A DNA stretch of 64,000 nucleotides from Pseudomonadota bacterium (GCA_023426545.1 JAFAAN010000152.1:1-64000), one strand, 5' to 3'. Shown: positions 17,127 through 26,550, counted from the stretch's first letter. Made by a program: numbers and translations. The notes: generated by a model not told the origin, from the sequence alone.

Positions 17127-18563
17127 ATGAACCGAACGGTCCTCTTCCTCAGTCTCGCTAGCGGCCTCGCGCTCACCGCCCTGGTGCTGGGCCTGCCCCA
17201 GGTGGGCACCGCCGTCCCGGAAGGGCCGCCCGCCGTCGCGGTCCCCGCCCCACAGCCACCAGCGCCACCGCGGCCTCCCGTCATCCCCGCCACGGGCGGC
17301 TCGCTCTCGTTGACGGGCCGGCTGTCCCATCCCTACGTCCCCACCGGCGCCTCGGAGCTGTTCGCCACCTTCGACGTGACGGGGGCCGAGGTGCCCGGCG
17401 CGAATCGCAGCCCGGTGAACCTGGCGCTCGTCATCGACCGCTCCGGCTCCATGAGCGGCTACAAGCTGGCCCAGGCCAAGCAGGCGGCGCGGCACCTCAT
17501 CGGCCTGCTTCGGGACGAGGACCGGCTGGCCATCATCCACTACGGCTCGGACGTGAAGAGCCTGCCGGCGTTGCAGGCCACGCCCGGCAACCGCGAGCGG
17601 ATGTTCCAGTACGTGGACGGCATCTGGGACGAGGGCGGCACCAACATCGGCGCGGGCCTGTCCGCCGGCCGCTACCAGCTCTCCACCGCGCAGCAGGGTT
17701 ATGACGTCAACCGCCTCATCCTCATGAGCGACGGACAGCCCACCGAGGGCCTCACCTCCGACGAGGAGCTGACGCGGATGGCGCGGGAGCTGCGCGCCTC
17801 GGGCATCACCCTGAGCGCCATCGGCGTGGGCACCGACTTCAACGAGGACCTGATGCAGGCCTTCGCCGAGTACGGCGCGGGCGCCTACGGCTTCCTCGAG
17901 GACGCCGCCCAGCTCTCCACCCTCTTCCAGAAGGACCTGCAGCAGGCCGGCACGACGGTGGCGCGCGGGGTGAGCATGACCTTCACCCTGCCTCCCGGCA
18001 CCTCGCTGGGCGAGGTGCTCGGCTATCGCGCGACCCAGACGGGTGACCAGGTGCAGGTGTCGCTGCCCGACTTCTCCGCGGGCCAGTTGGAGCGGGTGGT
18101 GATGCGGCTCAACGTCGCCGGCGGCGCCGCCGGGCAGACGCTTCGCGTGGTGGACCTGAAGCTGGCCTACACCGACCTCATCCGAGACGCCGCGGCGGCC
18201 AACCTGGCCTCCCTGTCCGCGGTGGTCACCCACCGCCAAGAGGAGGTGCTCGCCCGGCAGGACCGCGAGGCCACCGTCCACGCGGCCCGGGCGCGCAGCG
18301 CGCTCAACACGCAGAAGGCCGCCGAGGCGCTGAGCGAGGGCCGCAAGGACGAGGCGAAGCTCTACCTGCGGCGCAACCAGGCGCTCTTCGAGGAGGCCAG
18401 CGCCGTATCGGGCGCCGCCGCGGTGGCCGCGGATCGAGCGGAGCAGCAGGCAGCCCTCGATGCGTACGAAAGCGCGGATGGCGAGGAAGCCCGGCGTTCG
18501 CTCGTAAAGCAGAGCAAGGTGAAGGCGCTCAAGAGCTTCGGCAAGCTGGGCTCCACCTACTGA
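17127..18563 (+). CDS. Exported von Willebrand factor A domain protein
   Basis: 478 residues. The N-terminus is a signal peptide or membrane anchor (VLFLSLASGLALTALVLGL) followed by a Pro/Ala-rich linker. The vWA domain starts near residue 95 and has a full metal-ion-dependent adhesion site: DRSGS (104-108), the threonine in GGTN, and the aspartate in MSDGQPTEG. A second part (LPPGTSLGEVLGYRA onward) resembles the beta domain seen after vWA in similar bacterial proteins, and the C-terminal 120 residues are Ala/Glu/Lys-rich helix. Likely binds a protein ligand in the periplasm. No partner gene (MoxR ATPase) is adjacent. AAGGAG sits nine bases before ATG, inside a hairpin. Confidence 0.85.
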   Translation: MNRTVLFLSLASGLALTALVLGLPQVGTAVPEGPPAVAVPAPQPPAPPRPPVIPATGGSLSLTGRLSHPYVPTGASELFATFDVTGAEVPGANRSPVNLALVIDRSGSMSGYKLAQAKQAARHLIGLLRDEDRLAIIHYGSDVKSLPALQATPGNRERMFQYVDGIWDEGGTNIGAGLSAGRYQLSTAQQGYDVNRLILMSDGQPTEGLTSDEELTRMARELRASGITLSAIGVGTDFNEDLMQAFAEYGAGAYGFLEDAAQLSTLFQKDLQQAGTTVARGVSMTFTLPPGTSLGEVLGYRATQTGDQVQVSLPDFSAGQLERVVMRLNVAGGAAGQTLRVVDLKLAYTDLIRDAAAANLASLSAVVTHRQEEVLARQDREATVHAARARSALNTQKAAEALSEGRKDEAKLYLRRNQALFEEASAVSGAAAVAADRAEQQAALDAYESADGEEARRSLVKQSKVKALKSFGKLGSTY

Positions 18564-18718
18564 GCGTCACCTTCGCGCCCCACGCCGCACCGCGTCATGT
18601 TTACGATGGTGTGCAGTTGTAGCGTGAAGTTTCAGGATGGGGACCACAGGGGATGCATTCAGCCCTAAGCTGTGGCACCTCAAATCAAACCTGTTCCCCA
18701 ACGAGTGGAGCCCCCCTC

Positions 18719-20533
18719 ATGCAGCTCCCGCAGTTCCAGACGCTCATCGACATCTTCAAGCGCAGCACCTCCACCTTCGGCAGCCGCGAGCTCTTCGGGG
18801 AGAAGAAGAACGGCCAGTGGGTCTGGACGACCTACTCCCGCTTCGGGGAGATGGTCGACGACCTGCGAGGAGGACTCTCACAGCTCGGCGTGGGTGCTGG
18901 CGACCGGGTGGCCGTCATCTCCAACAACCGTCTGGAGTGGGCGGTGGGCGCGTACGCCACGTACACGCTCGGGGGCGCGTACGTGCCCATGTACGAGTCG
19001 CAGCAGGTGAAGGAGCTGCAGTTCATCTTGCGGGACTGTGGCGCCAAGGTCGTGTTCTGTGCCACGGACGAAATCGCGCAGCGCATCCAAGCGGTCCGCG
19101 CGGAGCTGCCGCAGCTTGAGCACATCATCCGCTTCAGCGGCACCGCCAGCGACACGGACAGCTTCGCGACGCTGCTGCGGCGGGGCGCGGAGACGCCCAC
19201 GCCCCTGGTGAGCCCCAAGCCCACGGACCTGGCGGGCCTCATCTACACGTCCGGCACCACGGGCCAGCCCAAGGGCGTGATGCTCAGCCACGCGAACATC
19301 GCGCGCAACGTGTCGGCGATGCACGAGGTCTTCCCCATGTCGACGGAGGACCGCTCCCTGGCATTCCTGCCCTGGGCGCACGTCTTCGGCCAGACGGTGG
19401 AGTTGCACGCGCTGCTGTCCATGGGCGCGTCCATGGCCATCGCGGAGGCGGTGGAGAAGATCATCGACAACCTCTCCGAGGTGAAGCCCACGCTGCTGTT
19501 CAGCGTGCCGCGCATCTTCAACCGCATCTACGACGGCCTGCAGAAGCGCATGGCCGGCGAGAAGGCGGTGACGCGCTTCATGTTCCACCGCGGCATGGCC
19601 GTGGCGGCCCAGCGGCGCGCGCTCTCGCAGGCGGGCAAGTCGAGCGGCCTGCTGGACCTGCAGCACGCCTTCTTCGACAAGGTGGTCTTCTCCAAGGTCC
19701 GCGCGCGCTTCGGCGGACGGCTGAAGTACGCCTTCTCCGGCGGGTCGGCCATCTCCAAGGAGGTGGCGGAGTTCATCGACAACCTCGGCATCACCGTCTA
19801 CGAGGGCTACGGCCTCACGGAGACGTCGCCCATCGCCACGGCCAACTTCCCCAACAACCGGAAGATCGGCTCGGTGGGCAAGGCGCTGCCCGGCATTCGC
19901 ATCGAAATCGACACGGCGGCCACGGGCGAGGCGACGCAGGGGGAAATCGTCGTCCACGGGCACAACGTGATGATGGGCTACTACAACAAGCCCGAGGAGA
20001 ACGAGAAGGTGTTCACCGGCAACGGCGGCTTCCGCACCGGTGACATGGGCTACCTGGATCCGGACGGCTACCTCTACATCACCGGCCGCATCAAGGAGCA
20101 GTACAAGCTGGAGAACGGCAAGTACGTGGTGCCCAGCCCCATCGAGCAGTCGCTGGCGCTCTCCACGTACATCGCCAACGCGTTGGTTCACGGCATGAAC
20201 AAGCCGTACAACGTCGCCATCATCGTGGTGGACGTGGACTCGCTGAAGAAGTGGGCCACGGAGAAGGGCCTGGACACCACGTCCATGCCGGAGCTGCTCA
20301 AGCGGCCCGAGGTGCTCCAGCTCTACCGTGAGCAGGTGAACGAGTTCACCCGCGACGTGAAGGGCTATGAACGCCCGCAGCGCTTCCTGCTCACCAGCGA
20401 GGACTTCACGGTCGCCAACGACATGATGACCCCCAAGATGAGCGTGAAGCGCCGCAACGTCGTGGCCCGCTACAACGACGACATCGAGGCCCTCTACCGC
20501 GAGGGCAGCGACCGCAGCGCCTCCGCGGCCTAG
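18719..20533 (+). CDS. Long-chain fatty-acid--CoA ligase (AMP-binding)
   Basis: 604 residues of the adenylate-forming family. The phosphate-binding loop YTSGTTGQPKG is at 176-186, the adenine motif GYGLTETSP near 360, then FRTGDMGYLD and the Gly/Lys-containing ENGKYVVPS hinge. It activates fatty acids with ATP and CoA for degradation or lipid synthesis; chain length is inferred from similarity to FadD/FACL proteins with the LPWAHVFGQ block. The ATG at 18719 was preferred to an in-frame ATG 22 codons upstream, because the domain begins there and GTGGAG precedes it. The 155-bp spacer before it holds an inverted repeat CCACAG/CTGTGG (18645-18676) but no clear promoter. Confidence 0.92.
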   Translation: MQLPQFQTLIDIFKRSTSTFGSRELFGEKKNGQWVWTTYSRFGEMVDDLRGGLSQLGVGAGDRVAVISNNRLEWAVGAYATYTLGGAYVPMYESQQVKELQFILRDCGAKVVFCATDEIAQRIQAVRAELPQLEHIIRFSGTASDTDSFATLLRRGAETPTPLVSPKPTDLAGLIYTSGTTGQPKGVMLSHANIARNVSAMHEVFPMSTEDRSLAFLPWAHVFGQTVELHALLSMGASMAIAEAVEKIIDNLSEVKPTLLFSVPRIFNRIYDGLQKRMAGEKAVTRFMFHRGMAVAAQRRALSQAGKSSGLLDLQHAFFDKVVFSKVRARFGGRLKYAFSGGSAISKEVAEFIDNLGITVYEGYGLTETSPIATANFPNNRKIGSVGKALPGIRIEIDTAATGEATQGEIVVHGHNVMMGYYNKPEENEKVFTGNGGFRTGDMGYLDPDGYLYITGRIKEQYKLENGKYVVPSPIEQSLALSTYIANALVHGMNKPYNVAIIVVDVDSLKKWATEKGLDTTSMPELLKRPEVLQLYREQVNEFTRDVKGYERPQRFLLTSEDFTVANDMMTPKMSVKRRNVVARYNDDIEALYREGSDRSASAA

Positions 20534-20547
20534 CCGTCCTGGGAGGC

Positions 20548-20574
20548 GGGCAGGGGCTCATCCATCCCCTGCCC
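20548..20574 (+). terminator. GC-rich hairpin after the acyl-CoA ligase gene
   Basis: GGGCAGGGG and CCCCTGCCC form a perfect 9-bp stem with a 9-base loop, 15 bp after the stop codon. There is no T-run. Confidence 0.5.
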
Positions 20575-20648
20575 CACCCCGCGTGTGGGCGCATGGCGGG
20601 AATGCAGGAAGCGCGGCGTGTCATCCACGTCACCCGCGCCTTTCCATG

Positions 20649-20678
20649 TTGACCCGTGGAATCCCCCCGCCCTATCTC
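20649..20678 (+). promoter_or_regulatory. Candidate promoter of purE-purK-ybaK
   Basis: TTGACC (20649-20654) and TATCTC (20673-20678) with an 18-bp spacer, about 50 bp before the purE start. No purine-repressor-like palindrome was recognised. Confidence 0.4.
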
Positions 20679-20727
20679 CGCGTTCCTCCTGGTTTCGGCT
20701 GGACAGCGCATGGAGGTGCGCACACCA

Positions 20728-21225
20728 ATGGCGAGCACGGTCACCCCGTGGGTCGGGGTCATCATGGGCGGTAAGAGCGACCTGGAGCACCTGCAGCCCG
20801 CGGTCGACATCCTCAAGGAGCTGGACATCCCGCACGAGGTGCGCGTGGTGTCCGCCCACCGGACCCCGGACTGGATGATGGAGTACGCGTCCACCGCGGA
20901 AGCGCGAGGGCTCTCTGTCATCATCGCCGCCGCGGGCGGCGCGGCCCACCTGCCGGGCATGGTGTCGAGCAAGACGCTGCTGCCCGTCATCGGCGTGCCC
21001 ATGCCCACCACGCTGCTCAGCGGGCTGGACGCCCTGCTGTCCATCGTCCAGATGCCCAAGGGCGTGCCCGTGGGCACGCAGGCCATCGGCAAGCCGGGCG
21101 CCGCCAACGCGGCCCTGCATGCCGCCTCCATCCTCTGCCTGAAGTACCCGGAGCTGCGCGAGCGGCTCGCGGCGTGGCGCAAGGCGCGCACCGACGAGGT
21201 GCTCGCGCACCGGGAGCTGTCATGA
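20728..21225 (+). CDS. purE: N5-carboxyaminoimidazole ribonucleotide mutase
   Basis: 165 residues, the normal size of class I PurE. The enzyme converts N5-CAIR (made by PurK) to CAIR in purine synthesis. Motifs: VGVIMGGKSDLEHL, VVSAHRTPDWM with the active-site His, and AAAGGAAHLPGM. The start at 20728 is set by GGAGGT ten bases upstream; two earlier in-frame ATGs (20656, 20710) would add unconserved residues. The stop overlaps the purK start (ATGA). Confidence 0.95.
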   Translation: MASTVTPWVGVIMGGKSDLEHLQPAVDILKELDIPHEVRVVSAHRTPDWMMEYASTAEARGLSVIIAAAGGAAHLPGMVSSKTLLPVIGVPMPTTLLSGLDALLSIVQMPKGVPVGTQAIGKPGAANAALHAASILCLKYPELRERLAAWRKARTDEVLAHRELS

Positions 21226-22364
21226 GCCCGCGCGTGGTGCTGCCTGGCGGCACGATTGGCATGCTCGGCGGCGGCCAGCTGGGGCGGATGATGGCCCTGG
21301 CCGCGCGCACGCTCGGCTTCCAGGTCCAGGCGCTGGACCCGGACGCGGACTGCCCGGCCCGCTCCGTGGTGGACCGGTGCTTCACCGCGCCCTTCGGTGA
21401 CACGGCGGCCGCGGAGACGCTGGCGCGCTCGTGCGACGCCGTGACGCTCGAAATCGAGAAGGTTCCCCTCGCCACGCTGGAGGCGGTGGCGCGGCACACG
21501 CCCATGCGCCCGGGCGCGGACGTGCTCCGCGTGATTCAGCACCGGGGCCGTCAGAAGGGCTGGTTGGCCCAGGGCGGCTTCCCCCTGGGGCCGTGGCGCG
21601 AGGCCCACTCCGCCACCGAGCTGGCCGAGGCCATCCAGGCCCTGGGCGGCCGGTGCTTCGTGAAGTCCAGCGAGGGCGGCTATGACGGGCGTGGGCAGGT
21701 GGAGGTCACGTCCGCGGACGAGGCCGCCCAGGCGTGGCGCGAGCTGGGTGAGCGCTCCGTGGTGGTGGAGGCCGCGCTGGCCCTCCAGTCCGAGCTGTCC
21801 GTGCTGGTCGCGCGCAGCCCCAACGGCGAGGTGGCGGTGTACCCGCCGGCCTTCAACCACCACGAGGAGCGCATCCTCGCGTGGTCGCTGCTGCCGGGTC
21901 CCCTGCCGAAGCCGGTGCTGGACCGGGCCACGGAGCTGGCGCGCGGCATCACCGAGTCCCTCCAGGTGGAGGGGCTGCTCGTCATCGAGCTGTTCCTGCT
22001 GCGCGACGGCAGCCTGCTCGTCAACGAGCTGGCGCCGCGCCCGCACAACAGCTTCCACTCCACCGAGGTGGCTTGCCTCACGTCGCAGTTCGAGCAGGCG
22101 GTGCGCGCGGTGTGCAACCTGCCGCTCGGCTCGGTGGAGGTGGTGCGCCCGGCGGCCATCGTCAACCTCCTGGGCGACCTGTGGCTCCAGGAGGGCGGCC
22201 CGCGCTTCCAGCCCGTGCTGGCCATGCCCGGCGTCCGCCTGCACCTCTACGGCAAGCGGGAGGCGCGCAAGGGCCGGAAGATGGGCCACCTGTCCGCGGT
22301 GGGCACCTCGCCCGAGGACGCGCTCGCGCGGGTGCAGGCCGCGGCCACCGCGCTGGGGATGTGA
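21222..22364 (+). CDS. purK: N5-carboxyaminoimidazole ribonucleotide synthase
   Basis: 380 residues with the ATP-grasp fold. PurK carboxylates AIR with bicarbonate and ATP, giving the PurE substrate. Visible blocks: TIGMLGGGQLGRMM at the N-terminus, FVKSSEGGYDGRGQ (ATP-binding loop), VVEAALALQSELSVLVAR, and NELAPRPHNSFHST with metal-binding Glu/Asn. The ATG at 21222 overlaps the purE stop, so translation is coupled. The two enzymes of this step are thus made together, as in many bacteria. Confidence 0.95.
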   Translation: MSPRVVLPGGTIGMLGGGQLGRMMALAARTLGFQVQALDPDADCPARSVVDRCFTAPFGDTAAAETLARSCDAVTLEIEKVPLATLEAVARHTPMRPGADVLRVIQHRGRQKGWLAQGGFPLGPWREAHSATELAEAIQALGGRCFVKSSEGGYDGRGQVEVTSADEAAQAWRELGERSVVVEAALALQSELSVLVARSPNGEVAVYPPAFNHHEERILAWSLLPGPLPKPVLDRATELARGITESLQVEGLLVIELFLLRDGSLLVNELAPRPHNSFHSTEVACLTSQFEQAVRAVCNLPLGSVEVVRPAAIVNLLGDLWLQEGGPRFQPVLAMPGVRLHLYGKREARKGRKMGHLSAVGTSPEDALARVQAAATALGM

Positions 22365-22368
22365 CGAC

Positions 22369-22845
22369 GTGAAGACGAACGCCGCCCGGCTGCTGGACTC
22401 GCTCGGCGTGAGCTACACGCTGCGCGACTACGACGTGGACCCGGAGGACCTGTCCGCGGAGGCGGTGGCCGCCAAGGTGGGCATGCCAGCCGAGCAGGTC
22501 TTCAAGACGCTCGTGGCGCGCGGCGACCGGACCGGCGTGCTGATGGCGGTGGTCCCCGGCAACGCGGAGCTGGACCTGAAGGCCCTGGCCCGGCTCAGCG
22601 GGGACCGCAAGGTGGACACCGTGCCGCTGAAGGAGCTCCAGCCGCTCACCGGCTACGTCCGGGGCGGCTGCACGGCCATCGGCGGCAAGAAGGACTACCC
22701 GGTGTTCGTCGACGAGACGCTGGAGCTGTTCGACGTCATCGCCGTGTCCGCGGGGGTGCGCGGCACGCAGATGCTGCTGGCTCCCGCGGACTACCTGCGG
22801 GTGACGAAGGCGAAGACGGGGCCCATCTCCCGCGACAAATCCTGA
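22369..22845 (+). CDS. ybaK: Cys-tRNA(Pro) deacylase YbaK family
   Basis: 158 residues from GTG at 22369, four bases after the purK stop. Family features are the N-terminal KTNAARLLDSLGVSY block, VFKTLVARGD, VVPGNAELDLKALA, the GGCTAIGGKK glycine-rich loop, and the C-terminal ADYLRVTKAK. YbaK hydrolyses cysteine wrongly attached to tRNA-Pro. It appears to be the third gene of the pur operon with no pathway link. It ends convergently with the oxidoreductase gene, leaving 7 bp, with no terminator visible. Confidence 0.9.
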   Translation: MKTNAARLLDSLGVSYTLRDYDVDPEDLSAEAVAAKVGMPAEQVFKTLVARGDRTGVLMAVVPGNAELDLKALARLSGDRKVDTVPLKELQPLTGYVRGGCTAIGGKKDYPVFVDETLELFDVIAVSAGVRGTQMLLAPADYLRVTKAKTGPISRDKS

Positions 22846-22852
22846 GCGCCTG

Positions 22853-23875
22853 TCAGGACGCAGCCCCGGGCACGAAGAGCACCTTGCCCGACGTCATGTC
22901 CGCCGAGGCGATGCGCACCGCCTCGCCGGCGGACTCCAGTGGGAGCCGGGCGCGCACGGGCGTCTCCAGCGTCTGCCCCACCAGCGAGGGCACCCCCATC
23001 AGCGCCTTGACCTGCGCGGGGCCGAAGCCCTGCCGGTGCCACTCCGACAGCCAGAAGCCGTCCACGCGCTTGCGCCCGAAGATGAGGTCGCTCGGAGCGA
23101 TGCGACACTCCTGCTCGGAGAGTGAGCCGTACACGGTGACGCTGCCGCCCTCGGGCAGCGCGTGCAGGAGCTGACCGGTGAGCCGTCCCCCCACCGGGTC
23201 GAAGGCGAGCGACACCTTCAGCTCGTGACAGACGCGCCGCAGCCGCTCCTCGAACTCGGGCTCATGGGTGCTCAGCACGTACTCCGCGCCCAGGTCGCGC
23301 AGCAGCGCCACCTGCTCCGGCCGCCGGACCACGTTCACCATGGGCACGCCGCGGCGCTTCGCGAGGGCCAGCAACATCCGCCCCATGGTGCCCGCCGCGG
23401 CCGTCTGCGCCAGCGCGGCGTGGCCGCCCTCCTTCGCGCGCTCCATCAACACCCACGCGGTGAAGGGGTTGATGAAGAGGCTGGCGCCCTGCTCGTCGGA
23501 CACGTGCGCCCGCAGGGGCAGGCACTGGCCCAGCGGCACCGCCGCGTACTCCGCCCACAGGCCATCCCCTTCACCTGGCGCCACACACGCCACGCGGCGC
23601 CCCACCAGCAGCCGCCCCGCGACGCCGCCCGCGGCCACCACCGTCCCGCTGGCCTCCAGCCCGGGCACCACCGGCAGCGGCTTCCGGATGCCGTACTGCC
23701 CCCGGACGAACATCAGGTCCGCCGGGTTGATGGGCGCCGCCGCCACGCGCACCAGCACCTGCCCCGCCGTGGGCCGGGGCACCGGACGTGACTCGACGCG
23801 CAAGGACTCCGGCCGGCCGTCATAGGCGGTGAGGACCAGCGCGCGCATCGTCTCGGGAACGACGGGGCTCTTCAT
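22853..23875 (-). CDS. MDR-family NAD(P)H:quinone oxidoreductase-like protein
   Basis: 340 residues. The medium-chain dehydrogenase/reductase fold is shown by the GroES-like N-terminal half (VLVRVAAAPINPADLMFVRG, PVVPGLEASGTVVAAG) and a Rossmann half (AAAGTMGRMLLALAKRRGVP). The zinc-binding Cys/His cluster of alcohol dehydrogenases is missing, so it belongs with the quinone oxidoreductase and enoyl-reductase branch. The nucleotide motif AAAGTMGR replaces the more usual AAAGGVG. AAAGG before the ATG at 23875 supports this start; a later ATG nine codons in is also possible. It is divergent from the coiled-coil membrane protein over 70 bp. Confidence 0.87.
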   Translation of the reverse strand: MKSPVVPETMRALVLTAYDGRPESLRVESRPVPRPTAGQVLVRVAAAPINPADLMFVRGQYGIRKPLPVVPGLEASGTVVAAGGVAGRLLVGRRVACVAPGEGDGLWAEYAAVPLGQCLPLRAHVSDEQGASLFINPFTAWVLMERAKEGGHAALAQTAAAGTMGRMLLALAKRRGVPMVNVVRRPEQVALLRDLGAEYVLSTHEPEFEERLRRVCHELKVSLAFDPVGGRLTGQLLHALPEGGSVTVYGSLSEQECRIAPSDLIFGRKRVDGFWLSEWHRQGFGPAQVKALMGVPSLVGQTLETPVRARLPLESAGEAVRIASADMTSGKVLFVPGAAS

Positions 23876-23945
23876 CGGCAGACCTTTTCCGCCCCCCATG
23901 CGTGAAAGGGAGAGTTCCTGCCCGGCCTACATCCGTGGGGAGTCG

Positions 23946-25184
23946 ATGAGCGCCACTCTATTGCATCTCCATCATCGCGAGGCCTTCGAGCAGACCGTGA
24001 CGCGAGCGCTCACCGCTGGCGCTGGCGCCGGCGTGCTGCACCTGGCCACGTCGGGCCTGGGGCTCCCGGTGCCTCTGGCCTGGCTGGTCCCCGCCGCCGT
24101 CGTGCTCGGGTGTGCACGAGGCGACAAGTGGGACCGCGTTCTGCTCGGGGGCCTGGGGGTGCTCCTCACCGCGCTGCCCTATGCGCTGGGCATGGCCCCG
24201 GGCTGGACGGTGGCGTTCAGCGCGGCGGCGGCGGGCGCGCTGCTGGTGCGCTCGCGCCTCGGTGACCGCGGGGAGGACGGACAGGTGGCGGACGCGCGCC
24301 CCTCCCTCATCCACTTCGGGCTGGGCGCGGCGTTGTCCGCGGCGCTGACGCTGGGAGGGCTCGAGGTGTCGCGCATCTTCGCGGCGCGGCTGGCGGACCT
24401 GGCCGCCCCGGCGCTGCTCGGCGCGGGCGTGGCGGGCGGCATCCTGGGCCTCTTCGTGGGGCTGAGCGCGGTGGCCGCGCACCTCGCGCTGTCCGCGGAC
24501 CCCGTGGAGGCGCGCGTGGAGGCGCTGCTGCCACAGCTCTCCGGCGACTTCCAGGCGCTGACGGAGCGGGCGCTGCGCCTCTACAGGCAATGTGGCCAGT
24601 CACTGGCGATGCTGCCGCGCGAGCCCGCGCGCGAGGAGCTGGCGCGCACGCTGGGGCGGATGACGCGCGACGCGGCGGAGCTGGCGTCGGAGTGGGCAGG
24701 CGTGGAGGCACAGCTGGAGGAGCGCGCGCAGGCGGAGCTCCAGGCCGAGCGCGACGAGTTGGAGCGCAGTGCGCGCGCGAGCACGGACGCCATCGCCCGG
24801 CGGCAGTTGGAGCTCGCCGCGGCCTCGTTGGGCGAAGAGGTGGAGCGGCTGGGGCTGCTGAAACAGCGCCGGGAGCGCATCCTCGCCCGCCTGCGCGCGG
24901 AGGTGGCCTTGCTGGAGCGGGCCCGTGTGGCCCTGCTGTCGCTCCGCAGCGGTCAGGCCCAGCTCAAGGCGGCCGAGTTGTCCGCCCTCGCCCGCCGCTT
25001 CCGCGCCCTGTCCTCGGCGTCGTGGGAGGAAGGACAGGCCATGGACGCCGTCGCCGCACAGGCCACCATGGCCACATCCCCAGCAATTCAGGGCACTTCC
25101 ATGGCCTCGACAGGCCTGAGCCCCAGCCAGGTGGCGGAGGAAGAAGGCACCCCGGAGGGGCCACCTGGGGTGCGCGAGCGCTGA
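23946..25184 (+). CDS. Membrane protein with long coiled-coil C-terminal region
   Basis: 412 residues, not recognised as a named family. The first 180 or so residues hold about five hydrophobic helices (for example VLLGGLGVLLTALPYALGM and GGILGLFVGLSAVAAHLAL). The rest to about residue 385 is an Ala/Glu/Arg/Leu-rich helix with heptad character (LEERAQAELQAERDELERS, LGEEVERLGLLKQRRERI), probably cytoplasmic. The tail is Ser/Thr/Pro-rich. The ATG at 23946 has GGGGAG upstream; longer in-frame starts lack one. The architecture suggests a membrane-attached scaffold, but no function can be given. Confidence 0.8.
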   Translation: MSATLLHLHHREAFEQTVTRALTAGAGAGVLHLATSGLGLPVPLAWLVPAAVVLGCARGDKWDRVLLGGLGVLLTALPYALGMAPGWTVAFSAAAAGALLVRSRLGDRGEDGQVADARPSLIHFGLGAALSAALTLGGLEVSRIFAARLADLAAPALLGAGVAGGILGLFVGLSAVAAHLALSADPVEARVEALLPQLSGDFQALTERALRLYRQCGQSLAMLPREPAREELARTLGRMTRDAAELASEWAGVEAQLEERAQAELQAERDELERSARASTDAIARRQLELAAASLGEEVERLGLLKQRRERILARLRAEVALLERARVALLSLRSGQAQLKAAELSALARRFRALSSASWEEGQAMDAVAAQATMATSPAIQGTSMASTGLSPSQVAEEEGTPEGPPGVRER

Positions 25185-25279
25185 GCGGCGCGCCGTGGGC
25201 GTGGCGCATGCCCACCCCCGTGACACGAGCGCTCGGCAGCTTCTTTGGGGGAGGGCATGGAGCCTGCGGTGGCTTCGGC

Positions 25280-25285
25280 TACAAT
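25280..25285 (+). promoter_or_regulatory. -10 element TACAAT directly upstream of the EAL gene
   Basis: TACAAT ends eight bases before the ATG at 25294, and no Shine-Dalgarno lies between. No matching -35 is seen at 16-18 bp. If used, the transcript would be leaderless. Confidence 0.35.
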
Positions 25286-25293
25286 TTCCACAC

Positions 25294-26481
25294 ATGAGCC
25301 TGCCCCTCTCCTCCGCGCCAGCGCCGGCCTGGCTGTGGAAAGGTGACGAGCCGAGCGTCACCTCGGTGTTTCAACCCATCGTCGACCTGCTGCACGGTGA
25401 GGTCATCGGGCACGAGGTGCTGTCGCGTGGACCGGGCGAGCTTCGCGAGCCGCACGTGCTCTTCACGCAGGCTCGCCTGGAGGGCTACACGTGGGAGCTG
25501 GAGCGCGCGTGCTGGACGTCCGCGCTGCGCTGCATCTCCACGCTGCCGGAGGCGCAGCGCCGTGCGCCCTTCTTCTTCAATGTCAGTCCGGATGTGCTGA
25601 GCGACCCGCGCTTCGGTGACGGCTCCACCGAGGAGCTGCTCGCGCGCTACGGACTGAATCCGAAGAACCTCGTGCTCGAAATCACGGAGAAGGCGGCGTT
25701 CGAGGACAACGCGCTGCTCCAGCGGCTGACGCGGCAGTGCTCGGCGCTGGGCTTCGGCATCGCGCTGGACGACTTCGGCGCGGGCCACTCCGGACTGGTG
25801 ACGCTGGTCCACAGCGCGCCTCAGTTCATCAAGCTGGACCAGGCGCTGGTTCGCGACATCCACCGGCACAGCTACCAGCAGCACTTGGTGAAGTCGCTGG
25901 TGGCCTTCGCGGCCAGCGTCAACGCGACGCTCATCGCGGAGGGCGTGGAGACGTGGGACGAGCTGGCCGTGCTGCTCCGGCTGGGCATCCGCCACGCGCA
26001 GGGCTACCTCGTCGCCCGCCCCGCTCCCGTGCCCGTGCAGCCCAGCGTCGAGTTCGAGGCGCGCCGCCACGAAGCCATGCGCGCGCTCGACTTCCGCGAG
26101 GACGAGGACGACGCGACGGTGGGCAGCATGGTCATCCGCCGCGTCTGCGTGGAGCGCCCCGTCGCGGCCGATGAGCTGGAGCGCATCTTCCAGCAGAGGA
26201 CGGACGTCGACCATGTCGCCGTGCTCCAAGGGGAGCGGCTGGAGGCGCTGGTGTTGCGGCGGCACACCGTCATGAAGGGCGCGGCCGACGCGGCGCCGCT
26301 GGTGGTCGAGGACCGGATGGCCATCACCACGCTGGCGCGGCTCGCCATGGAGCGCGCCCCCGAGGCGCTGTACGACCCGGTCGCCGTCACCGACGCCCAG
26401 AAGCGCTTCCTGGGCACCGTGACGATGCAGCAGCTCATCCGCCGTGTCGCGGAGCTGCTGGAGCGTCAGCCGTCCTCGTGA
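25294..26481 (+). CDS. EAL-domain c-di-GMP phosphodiesterase-like protein with CBS-like pair
   Basis: 395 residues. The EAL domain spans about 20-265. The signature reads EVL (41-43) rather than EAL, but the other catalytic and metal sites are present: FNVS (Asn), LEITEKA (Glu), LDDFGAGHSGL (Asp-Asp), KLDQALV (Lys), IAEGVET (Glu) and AQGY. It may therefore hydrolyse c-di-GMP. The C-terminal 125 residues look like two CBS motifs (MVIRRVCVERPVAADELERI and the YDPVAVTD...LGTVTMQQLI part), which usually bind adenine nucleotides. No membrane segment. Its neighbours include a PilZ protein. Activity of the EVL variant is uncertain. Confidence 0.88.
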   Translation: MSLPLSSAPAPAWLWKGDEPSVTSVFQPIVDLLHGEVIGHEVLSRGPGELREPHVLFTQARLEGYTWELERACWTSALRCISTLPEAQRRAPFFFNVSPDVLSDPRFGDGSTEELLARYGLNPKNLVLEITEKAAFEDNALLQRLTRQCSALGFGIALDDFGAGHSGLVTLVHSAPQFIKLDQALVRDIHRHSYQQHLVKSLVAFAASVNATLIAEGVETWDELAVLLRLGIRHAQGYLVARPAPVPVQPSVEFEARRHEAMRALDFREDEDDATVGSMVIRRVCVERPVAADELERIFQQRTDVDHVAVLQGERLEALVLRRHTVMKGAADAAPLVVEDRMAITTLARLAMERAPEALYDPVAVTDAQKRFLGTVTMQQLIRRVAELLERQPSS

Positions 26482-26550
26482 TGTCGGGCACACCCGCGGC
26501 GGCGGCTGCCCGATGGCCGTGGCCGCCTCTCCACCGCGGAGTGCGCGCGC

